A stretch of 64,000 nt of DNA from the NCBI GenBank assembly GCA_030412945.1, contig JAUHJS010000008.1, forward strand, positions 124,001 through 188,000. Direction: 5' to 3'. The DNA comes from Shiella aurantiaca (GTDB taxonomy: Bacteria > Bacteroidota > Bacteroidia > Cytophagales > Cyclobacteriaceae). Positions 1 to 8,987 of the stretch are shown piece after piece. Each line of letters starts with the position of its first letter. Position 1 is the stretch's first letter. Position numbers and translations under genes: made by a program. The notes under the pieces are model-generated. The model searched no databases. It worked only from the letters and a program-made list of their open reading frames with translations, and was not told the origin of the DNA.

Positions 1-1
1 A

Positions 2-997
2 CCGCTTACGGGTGAAAACAGAATAATGGCCTATTATGGCCTTCAGAAAATCAATACCGATCCCCGGCCTGGGGTGAAAGCCTTGATTGAACTGGGCGGA
101 ATCCGTCAGCCACTGAATATTACCTCGGTGGTCTTTGGTATTGGCCCTCGCATCAATGCTGCGGGGCGCATTGCCCATGCCCACGGAGCGGTAAAACTCC
201 TCCTATCTGACACGAATGAAGAGGCACTCACCCAAGGGGAGCGTGTAAACGACCGAAATAGCGAACGCAAAAACTTCGACAGCACTATTACGCAGGAAGC
301 CCTCAATATGATTGAGGAAAATGAAGTGATAAGAGAGGCAAAATCTACCGTGCTTTTTAAAGACACCTGGCACAAGGGGGTGATAGGTATAGTGGCTTCT
401 CGCTGCATTGAGAAATACTATCGACCTACGGTAATTCTTACCGAGTCGAACAATAAAGCCACAGGCTCGGCTCGTTCCATCCCGGGTTTTGATTTGTACG
501 AAGCCATTGAAGAGTGCTCTGACTTACTCGATCAGTTTGGTGGACATACGTATGCGGCAGGACTTACATTACCCATTGCCAATATTCCGCTTTTTCAAAA
601 ACGTTTTGAAGAGGTGGCACAGCGCAAACTTACCGAAGAGCTACTCACACCTCAGTTGGAAATTGATACCGAACTGGATTTTAGCAAAATCACGGAGAAG
701 TTTTATCGGGTATTGAGCCAAATGGAGCCCTTCGGCCCCGGAAATATGGCACCCGTATTCATAAGTAGGCACGTTACTTGCTATGAATCCCCTCGGTTAC
801 TTAAAGAACAACACCTAAAGCTGAAATTGGTGCAAGAGGGCCATAGCAATATCTTAGAAGCGATTGCGTTCGGAATGGGAGACCTCTATCCCGCACTTTG
901 CGAGGCCGATTCTTTCGACATTGCCTACAGTATAGAACAAAATGAGTTTAAAGGAACGAAAACTTTACAACTCAATATTAAGGACATAAAAGTGTAA
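2..997 (+). CDS. recJ: Single-stranded-DNA-specific exonuclease RecJ, C-terminal part
   Basis: This is the 3' part of a gene whose start lies before the window; the frame is open from base 2 and reads PLTGENRIMAYYGL, so the Met at base 26 is internal. RecJ degrades single-stranded DNA 5' to 3' in recombination and repair. The visible part covers the end of the DHH domain, the DHHA1 domain (GVIGIVASRCIEKYYRP, then GSARSIPGFDLYEAIEECSDLL and QFGGHTYAAGLTL) and the C-terminal OB-like region (MEPFGPGNMAPVF). It ends 27 bases before lptB on the same strand. Family assignment is firm; the N-terminal catalytic DHH motifs cannot be checked here. Confidence 0.93.
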   Translation, partial: PLTGENRIMAYYGLQKINTDPRPGVKALIELGGIRQPLNITSVVFGIGPRINAAGRIAHAHGAVKLLLSDTNEEALTQGERVNDRNSERKNFDSTITQEALNMIEENEVIREAKSTVLFKDTWHKGVIGIVASRCIEKYYRPTVILTESNNKATGSARSIPGFDLYEAIEECSDLLDQFGGHTYAAGLTLPIANIPLFQKRFEEVAQRKLTEELLTPQLEIDTELDFSKITEKFYRVLSQMEPFGPGNMAPVFISRHVTCYESPRLLKEQHLKLKLVQEGHSNILEAIAFGMGDLYPALCEADSFDIAYSIEQNEFKGTKTLQLNIKDIKV

Positions 998-1024
998 TCA
1001 TTATTTTTAAGAAAATTTAGATAG

Positions 1025-1756
1025 ATGATACTAAGAGCAGAGCACCTAGTAAAGAAATACAAGAAAAGAACCGTTGTAAACGATGTTTCTGTAGAAGTGA
1101 AGCAAGGTGAGATTGTAGGCTTACTAGGGCCCAATGGGGCCGGAAAAACTACCTCTTTCTATATGATAGTGGGCTTGATTAAGCCTAATGAAGGAAAAAT
1201 ATACCTAGAAAACGAAGACATCACGGCTCTTCCTATGTATCAGCGTGCCAAAAAAGGCATTGGATACCTCGCCCAAGAAGCCAGCGTGTTCCGAAACCTT
1301 ACCGTGGAAGAAAACATCATGGCCGTACTGGAAATGACCAAGCTGAGCAAGGCCGAGCAAAAAGATAAAATGGAGAGTCTTTTGCAGGAATTCAGCCTTA
1401 CCCATGTTCGAAAAAACCTCGGTATGGTGCTTTCTGGCGGGGAACGCAGAAGAACGGAGATTGCCCGCGCCCTAGCGGTAGACCCACATTTCGTATTATT
1501 GGATGAGCCTTTTGCCGGAGTTGACCCTATTGCAGTGGAGGAAATCCAGACCATAGTGGCTCGCTTGAAGAATAAAAACATTGGTATCCTTATCACTGAC
1601 CACAACGTAAACGAGACCCTTTCCATTACCGACAGGGCCTACTTGATGTTTGAAGGTAAATTGCTAAAAGCCGGAACAGCCGAAGAACTAGCCGCTGATG
1701 AGCAGGTAAGACGCGTGTACCTAGGCAAGCATTTCGAACTCAAGCGCAAAGTATAA
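1025..1756 (+). CDS. lptB: LPS export ABC transporter ATP-binding protein LptB
   Basis: A 243-residue ABC ATPase, the usual length for LptB, which powers extraction of lipopolysaccharide from the inner membrane with LptF/LptG. Visible are Walker [10 protein letters not shown] near residue 37, the signature [15 protein letters not shown] near 138, Walker [14 protein letters not shown] near 157 and the switch His in ITDHNV. The [16 protein letters not shown] stretch and the ERRRTEIAR form of the signature are typical of LptB rather than of amino-acid transporters. It follows recJ by 27 bases and precedes the GH3-family gene by 20 bases, so the three are probably co-transcribed. The partner permease genes are not in this window. 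Confidence 0.93.
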   Translation: MILRAEHLVKKYKKRTVVNDVSVEVKQGEIVGLLGPNGAGKTTSFYMIVGLIKPNEGKIYLENEDITALPMYQRAKKGIGYLAQEASVFRNLTVEENIMAVLEMTKLSKAEQKDKMESLLQEFSLTHVRKNLGMVLSGGERRRTEIARALAVDPHFVLLDEPFAGVDPIAVEEIQTIVARLKNKNIGILITDHNVNETLSITDRAYLMFEGKLLKAGTAEELAADEQVRRVYLGKHFELKRKV

Positions 1757-1776
1757 CTAGCAAAACCCTCCCTTAT

Positions 1777-3297
1777 ATGGCTATTTACAACTCAATTATC
1801 ACCTGGATCATGAAAAAACGCATTCATGAGGTGGAATTGTTTATCAAATATCCGCATGAGGTACAAACGGAGGTGTTTTTCAACCTTATCGATACGGCTA
1901 AGGATACGGAGTTTGGGAAGAAATATGAGTTTTCTACCATTACCTCGCTCGATAAGTTTCGCGAACGCGTACCCATTCACAGCTACAACGACCTCTACCC
2001 CTACATCAAACGACTGATGGAGGGAGAACAAAATGTGCTTTGGCCTACGGAAATCACGTGGTTTGCCAAATCATCGGGCACTACCAGTGCGAGTAAATTT
2101 ATTCCCGTGTCAAATGAGGCGCTGGAAGAATGCCACTTCAAAGGCGGCAAAGACTTACTTTCTATTTATCTGAATAATAACCCCAACAGTAATCTATTCA
2201 CCGGAAAACTCCTTTCCATAGGTGGAAGTCATCAGATTAACACCTTAGATAAGAGTTCTAAATCGCAGTATGGTGATGTGTCGGCAGTGATTATGAAAAA
2301 CTTGCCTTTTTGGGCACAGCTCAACCGAACCCCAAGTCTGGAAACAGCCCTAATGGATGAATGGGAGGCCAAAATCGAAAAGATGGCGCACGAAACCTTA
2401 GCCGAAAACGTAACGGGCATGGCGGGTGTACCCACCTGGACTATAGTGCTTATAAACCGCATAATGGAGCTCAAAGGCGCGAAAAACATATTGGAGGTTT
2501 GGCCCAATTTGGAGCTTTTTATCCACGGAGCGGTTTCATTTACCCCTTACCGCGATTTGTTCAAAAAACTTGTTCCTTCGGATAGCATGAACTATCTGGA
2601 AACCTACAATGCCACCGAAGGTTTTTTTGGGATTCAAGATTTACCCCAGTCGGAGGAAATGCTACTGATGCTGGATTATGGTATTTATTACGAATTTATA
2701 GCTGCAGAAGAGGCAAATTCTGAAAACCCTAAGGTTTATTCTTTAGAGGAGGTAGAGCTTAATAAAAGTTATGCCTTACTCATTACTACGAATGCCGGAC
2801 TTTGGCGCTATATGATAGGCGATACGGTGAAGTTTACCAACCTTTCTCCTTACCGCATAAAAATCACAGGGCGTACCAAGCACTTTATCAATGCCTTTGG
2901 GGAAGAGCTCAGCATTGAAAATGCAGAAATAGGCATTTCAAAGGCTTGCCAAGAAACGGATGCCAGCATTAATAATTTCACAGCCGGACCCAAGTATTTT
3001 GGCGAAGGCTCTAACGGATGCCATGAGTGGATTATAGAATTCGCCAAGGAGCCTAATCAAATGGAGGTTTTTGTGCAAGAACTAGATCAAGCCTTGCGCA
3101 AGAGCAATTCGGATTATGATGCCAAGCGCTATAAAGATATTGCCCTGAGCCTTCCGACTGTTCACATGGCGCCCGAAGGCACCTTTCACAAATGGCTTAA
3201 AAGCAAAGGCAAACTGGGCGGGCAGAATAAGGTACCTCGCCTAGCCAACAACCGCGAATATCTCGAGGAATTGCTGCAAATAATAAAGGGTCACTAG
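1777..3297 (+). CDS. GH3 auxin-responsive-promoter family protein (acyl-adenylate-forming)
   Basis: A 506-residue member of the GH3 family. Plant GH3 enzymes adenylate carboxylic acids and join them to amino acids; the substrates of the bacterial members are unknown. Visible are the phosphate-binding loop SSGTTSASKFIPVS near residue 98, the ATP/AMP motif YNATEGFFGIQ near 280 and the C-terminal swivelling part with GRTKHFINAFGEELSIENAE near 367. Length fits the Bacteroidota members. The last codons and the stop lie inside a terminator hairpin, so this gene closes the recJ-lptB-GH3 unit. Family call is secure, function open. Confidence 0.88.
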   Translation: MAIYNSIITWIMKKRIHEVELFIKYPHEVQTEVFFNLIDTAKDTEFGKKYEFSTITSLDKFRERVPIHSYNDLYPYIKRLMEGEQNVLWPTEITWFAKSSGTTSASKFIPVSNEALEECHFKGGKDLLSIYLNNNPNSNLFTGKLLSIGGSHQINTLDKSSKSQYGDVSAVIMKNLPFWAQLNRTPSLETALMDEWEAKIEKMAHETLAENVTGMAGVPTWTIVLINRIMELKGAKNILEVWPNLELFIHGAVSFTPYRDLFKKLVPSDSMNYLETYNATEGFFGIQDLPQSEEMLLMLDYGIYYEFIAAEEANSENPKVYSLEEVELNKSYALLITTNAGLWRYMIGDTVKFTNLSPYRIKITGRTKHFINAFGEELSIENAEIGISKACQETDASINNFTAGPKYFGEGSNGCHEWIIEFAKEPNQMEVFVQELDQALRKSNSDYDAKRYKDIALSLPTVHMAPEGTFHKWLKSKGKLGGQNKVPRLANNREYLEELLQIIKGH

Positions 3298-3311
3298 TTT
3301 AGTGACCCTTT
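3285..3311. terminator. Bidirectional terminator between convergent genes, overlapping a stop codon
   Basis: A perfect 12-bp inverted repeat, AAAGGGTCACTA and TAGTGACCCTTT, with a GTT loop, followed by TTTTGTTT on the plus strand and an AT-rich tail on the minus strand. The last codons and the TAG stop of the GH3-family gene form the left arm. It separates that gene from the convergent redoxin gene. Confidence 0.85.
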
Positions 3312-3333
3312 TGTTTAAGTAATTTCTATACGC

Positions 3334-3942
3334 TTATTTCCACTTAATGGTGCAGCCAATGGCTTTAGTAAAATTGGTTTCTACCTTCTTGCCCGCATCT
3401 AGCTGCTGAATAGCGTCTTCCAGATAGCGTTTTGTCACGGCCTTGGCGTCTTTATGGTTATCGTCAATTGCACCAATATAGGCTACGGTGAATTTCCCCC
3501 CATCATTCTTCAATAAATACACATGAGGCGTACGGGTAGCTCCATAGGTCTTGGCCACTTCTTGTGTGCCATCTACCAGATAAGGAAAAGTATACCCCTT
3601 TTCTTTGGCGCGTTTTTGCATCTCTTCAAAAGAATCTTCCGCTTCTTGGGTAGGGTCGTTTGGATTGATAGCAATCACCGGATAGCCCATAGAAGCGTAT
3701 TTTTTATCCAGTTCAATGATACGCTGTTCGTACATTTTGGCATAGGGGCAGTGGTTGCACGTAAAAATCACAATAGCCCCTTTTTTATCAGAATAATCCT
3801 TCAAAGACACCATGCCTTCATCGATGTTCTTGAGCGAAAAGTCCATGGCCACATCGCCTACTTGGTAGCCTTCGGCCACATCACGCGCGCTCATGAGTCC
3901 TAAAGTCATCACAAGCAATACAACAGGTACATACTTCATCAT
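3334..3942 (-). CDS. Secreted thioredoxin-like (AhpC/TSA-type) redoxin
   Basis: A 202-residue thioredoxin-fold protein with an N-terminal signal peptide (residues 1 to about 20, VPVVLLVMTLGLMSA). The redox motif is FTCNHCPYAK near residue 61, a CNHC variant typical of a Bacteroidota and cyanobacterial redoxin group related to AhpC/TSA and TlpA. It ends in a short tail IGCTIKW with one more cysteine, a pattern also seen in that family. It starts 4 bases inside the upstream thioredoxin gene (ATGA overlap), so the two are translationally coupled and probably work on the same periplasmic thiol or peroxide chemistry; the substrate is unknown. Confidence 0.85.
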   Translation of the reverse strand: MMKYVPVVLLVMTLGLMSARDVAEGYQVGDVAMDFSLKNIDEGMVSLKDYSDKKGAIVIFTCNHCPYAKMYEQRIIELDKKYASMGYPVIAINPNDPTQEAEDSFEEMQKRAKEKGYTFPYLVDGTQEVAKTYGATRTPHVYLLKNDGGKFTVAYIGAIDDNHKDAKAVTKRYLEDAIQQLDAGKKVETNFTKAIGCTIKWK

Positions 3943-4415
3943 TCGGGTATACGGTTTAGTTGTTGAATCAATAAATCAATTTCTCCTTCTACTAGCTCAT
4001 GCTCTACAAAGATGCGTTTTTTGCCTCGTAAAAAAATAGTGGCAGGTATAGCACCCGACCACGTGGGCTCTATCTTATCAATAAAGGAATTATAATCGGT
4101 TTCATCCAGTAAAACCACAGGAATAGTGATTTTTTTCTTAGCCAAGAAGGTATTGACCTTTTCCACTTCCTCCGAAAAATCAAGACTTACCAGTAACATA
4201 CGAACCTCAGGATGCGCACGATGGTATTCTTCAAAATAGGGCAGTTCCTTAACGCAAGGCTTGCACCAAGTAGCCCAAAAGTTGATGACAGTGGCGCTAT
4301 CGCTTTGGGCACTTAACTCTTTATGCAAGTCTTCAAACTTCACAATCGTAACAGCCTCTTGCGCCTGTACTACTAAGGGCATATTAAAAAGCAAAATGAA
4401 CAAAAATCTATACAT
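3939..4415 (-). CDS. TlpA-like periplasmic thiol-disulfide oxidoreductase
   Basis: I place the start at the ATG at 4415 because MYRFLFILLFNMPLVVQA is a good signal peptide; the longer frame from 4544 adds 43 unlikely residues. The resulting 158-residue protein has the TlpA/ResA pattern: FWATWCKPCVKELPYFEEYH with a WCKPC active site near residue 51, then the cis-Pro region IPATIFLRGKKRIF. Such proteins reduce disulfides in the periplasm, for example during cytochrome c maturation. It overlaps the following redoxin gene by four bases, forming a two-gene unit that faces the candidate origin region. Confidence 0.85.
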   Translation of the reverse strand: MYRFLFILLFNMPLVVQAQEAVTIVKFEDLHKELSAQSDSATVINFWATWCKPCVKELPYFEEYHRAHPEVRMLLVSLDFSEEVEKVNTFLAKKKITIPVVLLDETDYNSFIDKIEPTWSGAIPATIFLRGKKRIFVEHELVEGEIDLLIQQLNRIPE

Positions 4416-4601
4416 ACTTACATACAAACGAAATACGGAGCCTAAAGTTATCCAACTCTCCTCTGGAAGGAAAACATCTGCTGTAGAGGATGAAATAAAA
4501 TTGTACTTTTTTAATAATACGCCAAAATGTCTCTTTGTTGGCATTAAGCGAATGTTAACAAATTTTATTAGGGTAACCCTTGGCAGAAATATTTGACTAG
4601 A

Positions 4602-4619
4602 CTACGTATTAATACGTAG
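4602..4619. repeat. 18-bp perfect palindrome in the 4416-4941 non-coding region
   Basis: CTACGTATTAATACGTAG reads identically on both strands. It lies about 140 bases left of the DnaA-box cluster and is flanked on its right by two copies of AAGCGG (near 4620 and 4638). Palindromes of this kind usually bind a dimeric protein; which one cannot be said. Confidence 0.6.
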
Positions 4620-4749
4620 AAGCGGACTAAGCAGAGTAAGCGGTGCTTTTACACCAAAGAAAATTTTATACACGCCTCTCAATTTCTCTGTACCGACACA
4701 GGTAAATCTGGCAAAATTTGTCATTAAAACAAGAAGCAAAAATTTGAAA

Positions 4750-4870
4750 GGCTAGTTTTCCACAGATTGAAAAAGTTATCCACATTATCCACAATAAGTT
4801 ACATAAGTTGCTGATTTTAAAATAATTAAACCCAAATATTTAAGGGAAATTTTTGTGGATAACGCTTGTT
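4750..4870. other. Candidate chromosomal replication origin (DnaA-box cluster)
   Basis: The gap 4416-4941 has no credible gene. Within it are four 9-mers matching the DnaA-box consensus TTWTNCACA: TTTTCCACA at 4756-4764, TTATCCACA at 4776-4784 and again immediately adjacent at 4785-4793, and TTATCCACA on the minus strand at 4854-4862. Between the third and fourth box is an AT-rich stretch (4811-4850) that could be the unwinding element. Three perfect boxes and one near-consensus box in about 110 bases is far above chance. dnaA is not adjacent, which is common in Bacteroidota. Whether this is oriC or a DnaA-binding reservoir needs strand-skew data. Confidence 0.6.
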
Positions 4871-4941
4871 AGGCATTTTTTTGATACGCAAAACAACCCT
4901 ATAGGGTGGGAAACCGACAGACAATCAGAAACGTCATGAAG

Positions 4942-6723
4942 TTATTCGGCATGCTGGCGTATGAGTCGATTTCGGTACGCATTGAAAATGCGCGACTTAG
5001 AAATAAAACCTGTGTATTTGCCATTGTCAATCACCGGAAGATTCCAAGCATGAGTTTCTTCGAACTTCTTCATCACGGTAGCCATCGAATCATAGGAAGA
5101 AACTACCGCGGGCGGGCTGTGCATTAATTCTTTGATAGTTAGATTATTTTGTGAAGCCTCATCGAACATCACTTCACGGATATCATCTAAGGTCACTATC
5201 CCCATAAGCTCTCCTTTATCATTCACCACGGGGAAAACATTACGTTTGCTTACCTTAATGAGCTCTACCAAATCGCCTAAAGAACGAGTAGGTTCTATGG
5301 TCAAAAGGTCAGTTTCGATAATCTTATTCATATCAATCAAGCTCAATACTTGACGATCCTTATCATGCTGAATCAAGTCCCCTCTTTCCACCAAATGCTT
5401 GGTATAGATTGAGTGCTTTTCGAAATACGAAATCGTGACATAAGAAATAGCAGAAACCAGCATCAAGGGAACGAACAACTCATAGCCGCCTGTGATTTCC
5501 GCAATAAGGAATATGGCTGTAAGAGGGGCATGCAGTACCCCACTCATTACGCCACACATGCCCACCAAGGTAAAATTGCTCACGCTTATGGGTTCGCCCA
5601 AAAGCATTTGTATGCCTATCGCAAAGCAAAACCCAATCACACCACCACTGAAGAGCGAAGGAGCAAAAACCCCTCCGCTTCCACCGGAACTAATGGTAAG
5701 GGCGGAGGCAATAGGCTTGGCAATAAATACAGCCAGCGCAAAAAACAACAATATATAGGGGCTTCCCCCTGAGGAAAAGAACAAGCTTCGATTTAAAAAG
5801 CCTGAACCATTATTGGAAAGAAGCGCCTTGATGGATTCGTATCCTTCGCCATATATAGGAGGTAATACGAAAATAATCAGTCCTAACAGCAAACCGCCAA
5901 TTAATATCCTTTTGTAGGTCTTTTTAATTCCTCCAATCTTGCCCTCTACCCAATAGGTAGCACGGGTAAAATACAAACTAGCCAAGCCACATACTATGCC
6001 CAGCATCAAGTAATAAGGGGTATCGCTGGCTTTGAACAGGTCGGTGACCTTTACAGAAAACAACACATCGTCACCTAAAAGTAGTAAGGAAACAATGGAA
6101 CCAAATACCGATGCGATGAGCAAGGGAATAAAGGAAGCGATAGATATTTCGGCCAATATCACCTCCACACAAAAAATAACACCACCAATAGGCGCATTGA
6201 AAATCGCGGAAATAGCCCCAGCAGCTCCACAGCCTAATAAAATCGTACGTTTCTTGTAATTGAGGTGCATGAGCCGACCAATGTTGGAGCCAATGGCAGA
6301 GCCTGTAACTACAATGGGCGCCTCCAAGCCCACAGAACCACCAAAACCCACGGTAAGCGCACTGGTAATCATGCGGGAGTACATCTTGCCTCGCTGAATA
6401 ATGCTGGATTTCTTAGAGATTGTATACAAAATATCGGTTACGCCATGGCCAAGCTTTTCTTTGAGCACAAAATGGGCAAAAAGCACGGTAAGCAAAATCC
6501 CGATAAGGGGATAGCTGAGGTAAAGGTAATTGGCATATTCCGTTTTGAAACTCAGCGTGAGGGCCTGATGAATCAGGTGGACACTTTGCTTGAGTAGTAC
6601 CGCGGCCAAGCCGGCCAAGGCACCAATCACGCCACTTAGCAGTAGCACAAAATTCCGGTTATCAATATGCTTAATGCGCCACACTAGAAACTTTACCAGT
6701 AGCTCATTTACCTTCATTCTCAT
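4942..6723 (-). CDS. CLC-family anion channel/transporter with C-terminal CBS pair
   Basis: A 593-residue CLC protein with about ten membrane segments up to residue 430, then two CBS domains (from about 455 and 525 to the end). I start at the ATG at 6723 rather than the TTG at 6744. The gating-glutamate segment is GFGGSVGLEAPIV (the GREGP position keeps its Glu). Two functional positions differ from E. coli ClcA: the GSGIP chloride loop reads GHGVT, so the chloride-coordinating Ser is His, and the internal proton glutamate (second Glu of IIEEM) is Val in CVEVIL. It moves an anion across the inner membrane, but chloride/proton exchange cannot be assumed. Confidence 0.88.
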   Translation of the reverse strand: MRMKVNELLVKFLVWRIKHIDNRNFVLLLSGVIGALAGLAAVLLKQSVHLIHQALTLSFKTEYANYLYLSYPLIGILLTVLFAHFVLKEKLGHGVTDILYTISKKSSIIQRGKMYSRMITSALTVGFGGSVGLEAPIVVTGSAIGSNIGRLMHLNYKKRTILLGCGAAGAISAIFNAPIGGVIFCVEVILAEISIASFIPLLIASVFGSIVSLLLLGDDVLFSVKVTDLFKASDTPYYLMLGIVCGLASLYFTRATYWVEGKIGGIKKTYKRILIGGLLLGLIIFVLPPIYGEGYESIKALLSNNGSGFLNRSLFFSSGGSPYILLFFALAVFIAKPIASALTISSGGSGGVFAPSLFSGGVIGFCFAIGIQMLLGEPISVSNFTLVGMCGVMSGVLHAPLTAIFLIAEITGGYELFVPLMLVSAISYVTISYFEKHSIYTKHLVERGDLIQHDKDRQVLSLIDMNKIIETDLLTIEPTRSLGDLVELIKVSKRNVFPVVNDKGELMGIVTLDDIREVMFDEASQNNLTIKELMHSPPAVVSSYDSMATVMKKFEETHAWNLPVIDNGKYTGFISKSRIFNAYRNRLIRQHAE

Positions 6724-6868
6724 GGGTTTACTATTACCGCTCAAATCAAAGGGTAAACTTAAGTATTTATTATTATGGGCTTATACCCAATCAGCGTTTT
6801 TTTGAACGAACGATATTGCCTAACTTACCTTTTCCAAACCATTACATTTTTCACATACCCTCTAACTC

Positions 6869-7873
6869 ATGAAGGCGATTATTCCTGTGGCAGGTATCGG
6901 TACCCGACTTCGGCCACATACGCATACACAGCCCAAAGCATTGGTTCCAGTGGCCGGTAAGCCTATTATTGGACATATTATTGACATATTAGTAGAAGGC
7001 GGCATCAAAGATTTCATCTTTATCACCGGCTATCTGGCCCCTAAGGTGGAGTCGTATATCAAAAATAACTATACCTCTCCCGAAATCTCCATTCAGTTTG
7101 TGCAACAAGAACCTCGTGAAGGCATAGGCCACTCCATCTGGTTTGCCCGTGAGCTTTTTCAAAACGAAAAAGAAGTATTAATCATGCTGGGCGATACCAT
7201 TCTGAACTTGAACCTGAAGGATTTTCTCTCAGTAAAGCATTCAGTAGTGGGCATAAAAAAAGTGGAAGTGCCGGGCATGTTTGGTGTAGCCGAGATTAAT
7301 CCTGAAGGATGGATTAAGCGCGTAATTGAAAAACCCACCATCCCTAAATCCAACCTAGCCCTTGTGGGGATATACAAAATCAAAAACCCCAAACTCTTGT
7401 TGGAAGGCATTGAGCACCTCATGGAAAACGATAAAAAAACCCATGGGGAATTTCAACTAACCGATGCTCTTATGTACATGATAGAAAAGGGGGAGAAATT
7501 CCAAACCTTCACTGTAGATCATTGGTACGACTGTGGGAAAAAAGAATCACTTCTCCATGCGAATGCCGTACTACTCAGCAATCCGGTCTTCAAAAGTGTG
7601 GTACATAAAGAATGGCCGCAGACTATCATTATCCCTCCGGTGAGTATTGGCAAAAATTGCAGTATCAGTAATTCTATCATTGGGCCTAATGTAGCCATTG
7701 GCGACAATGCCATAGTGAACTATACCATCGTAAAAGACTCCATTATAGGTGCCTATAGCGAGCTGGAAAGCGTGGTATTGGAACACTCCATCATTGGTAA
7801 CGACTCCAGCTTGAAGGGCCTCAGCCAAAGTTTAAATATTGGTGACAACACCGAAATCAATTTTATGCCTTGA
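6869..7873 (+). CDS. Sugar-1-phosphate nucleotidyltransferase with left-handed beta-helix tail
   Basis: A 334-residue NTP transferase. The N-terminal motif AGIGTRLRPHTHTQPKALVP is the nucleotide-binding loop with the catalytic Arg and Lys, followed by IMLGDTILN (metal-binding Asp) and GVAEI and VIEKP motifs. From about residue 255 hexapeptide repeats appear (ISNSIIGPNVAIGDNAIVN), predicting a left-handed beta-helix. This architecture fits glucose-1-phosphate thymidylyl- or uridylyltransferases, which make activated sugars for surface polysaccharides. The exact nucleotide and sugar are not readable. The stop TGA shares one base with the next ATG (TGATG), so the two genes are coupled. Confidence 0.87.
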   Translation: MKAIIPVAGIGTRLRPHTHTQPKALVPVAGKPIIGHIIDILVEGGIKDFIFITGYLAPKVESYIKNNYTSPEISIQFVQQEPREGIGHSIWFARELFQNEKEVLIMLGDTILNLNLKDFLSVKHSVVGIKKVEVPGMFGVAEINPEGWIKRVIEKPTIPKSNLALVGIYKIKNPKLLLEGIEHLMENDKKTHGEFQLTDALMYMIEKGEKFQTFTVDHWYDCGKKESLLHANAVLLSNPVFKSVVHKEWPQTIIIPPVSIGKNCSISNSIIGPNVAIGDNAIVNYTIVKDSIIGAYSELESVVLEHSIIGNDSSLKGLSQSLNIGDNTEINFMP

Positions 7874-8817
7874 TGAAAAACCGCGTTACGCAACTTTTGC
7901 AGATTCAATACCCCATCGTGCAAGGCGGTATGGTATGGTGCAGCGGCTGGAGATTGGCCTCAGCGGTGAGCGAGGCCGGAGGTTTGGGCACCATCGGTGC
8001 CGGATCTATGTACCCTGATGTACTGCGCGAACATATCAAAAAATGCAAACTTGCTACTAGGAAGCCTTTTGCCGTGAACGTGCCTTTGCTCTATCCGGAT
8101 ATTGAAGACTTGATGAAAATCATCCTCGAAGAGCAGGTGCCTATCGTAATTACCTCAGCCGGAAATCCTAAAACGTGGACGCAAATCTTGAAAGAGGAAA
8201 AACGAACGGTAATGCATGTCATCTCTGGAAGTGCCTTTGCTCAAAAAGCGGAAGCCGCAGGGGTAGATGCCCTAATTGCGGAAGGTTTTGAGGCGGGCGG
8301 TCATAATGGCCGTGAAGAAACCACCACCTTTTGCCTCATTCCTATGGTACGGGAGACTACGCAAATGCCCCTGTTGGCAGCCGGAGGAATAGGCAGTGGA
8401 AAAGCCATGTTAGCCGCATTTGCCCTAGGCGCGGAAGGGGTGCAGGTAGGTACCCGTTTTGCTGCTTGCGAGGAATCCTCCGCCCATGAGCATTTTAAGC
8501 AGCGCGTGCGAGAAGCCAAGGAAGGCGATACTGATTTGGTGCTAAAAAAGCTGGCCCCTGTGCGCCTATTGAAGAACGATTTCTACCAACAAGTGAAGCA
8601 AGCCGAAATAGCCGGAGCCAATAAAGAAGAACTTGAAAAGCTGCTAGGCACACGCAGGGCTAAAAAGGGAATATTTGAAGGCGACATGGTAGAAGGTGAA
8701 TTGGAGATTGGACAAATAAGCGCCATGATAAAGCAAAAAGAGTCGGCCGAAGCTGTAGTGCAGGATATATGGCAGGAATACCTGTCAGTTCGGCAACAAA
8801 TCTGTCAAATGCCCTAA
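7873..8817 (+). CDS. Nitronate monooxygenase / FabK-like FMN-dependent TIM-barrel enzyme
   Basis: The start is the ATG at 7873, overlapping the previous stop by one base; a TTG three bases earlier is less likely. The 314-residue protein belongs to the 2-nitropropane dioxygenase family: QYPIVQGGMVWCSGWRLASA at the N-terminus, ITSAGNPKTW, then EGFEAGGHNGR with the catalytic His near residue 144, and AAGGIGSGKAM and GAEGVQVGTRF for FMN phosphate binding. The family includes nitronate monooxygenases and the enoyl-ACP reductase FabK; sequence alone does not separate them. A paralogue lies at 10587-11558. Confidence 0.85.
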   Translation: MKNRVTQLLQIQYPIVQGGMVWCSGWRLASAVSEAGGLGTIGAGSMYPDVLREHIKKCKLATRKPFAVNVPLLYPDIEDLMKIILEEQVPIVITSAGNPKTWTQILKEEKRTVMHVISGSAFAQKAEAAGVDALIAEGFEAGGHNGREETTTFCLIPMVRETTQMPLLAAGGIGSGKAMLAAFALGAEGVQVGTRFAACEESSAHEHFKQRVREAKEGDTDLVLKKLAPVRLLKNDFYQQVKQAEIAGANKEELEKLLGTRRAKKGIFEGDMVEGELEIGQISAMIKQKESAEAVVQDIWQEYLSVRQQICQMP

Positions 8818-8832
8818 CAGCCGTTTGGTCTT

Positions 8833-8846
8833 AATATTTAAATATT
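8833..8846. repeat. AT palindrome in the 8818-9021 gap
   Basis: AATATTTAAATATT is a 14-bp perfect palindrome 16 bases after the nitronate-monooxygenase gene. It is pure A/T, so chance is a real alternative. Nothing else in 8850-8980 stands out. Confidence 0.3.
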
Positions 8847-8987
8847 CCATCGAATCGTGAAATATTTAACACACCATATATCTCCCTGAAAAGTAGCCAT
8901 ATAGGCAGCCACTATTCAAGTATTGCCTAGCATTCCTCATCGAAGCCCTGTTTTTTTATTCATTAAGTATGATGAACTTTAGCATAA

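Noticed and set aside
4261..4596. Plus-strand frame of about 111 codons over the TlpA-like gene start
   Set aside because: It lies opposite the well-supported TlpA-like gene and continues into the origin-like region; no family features.
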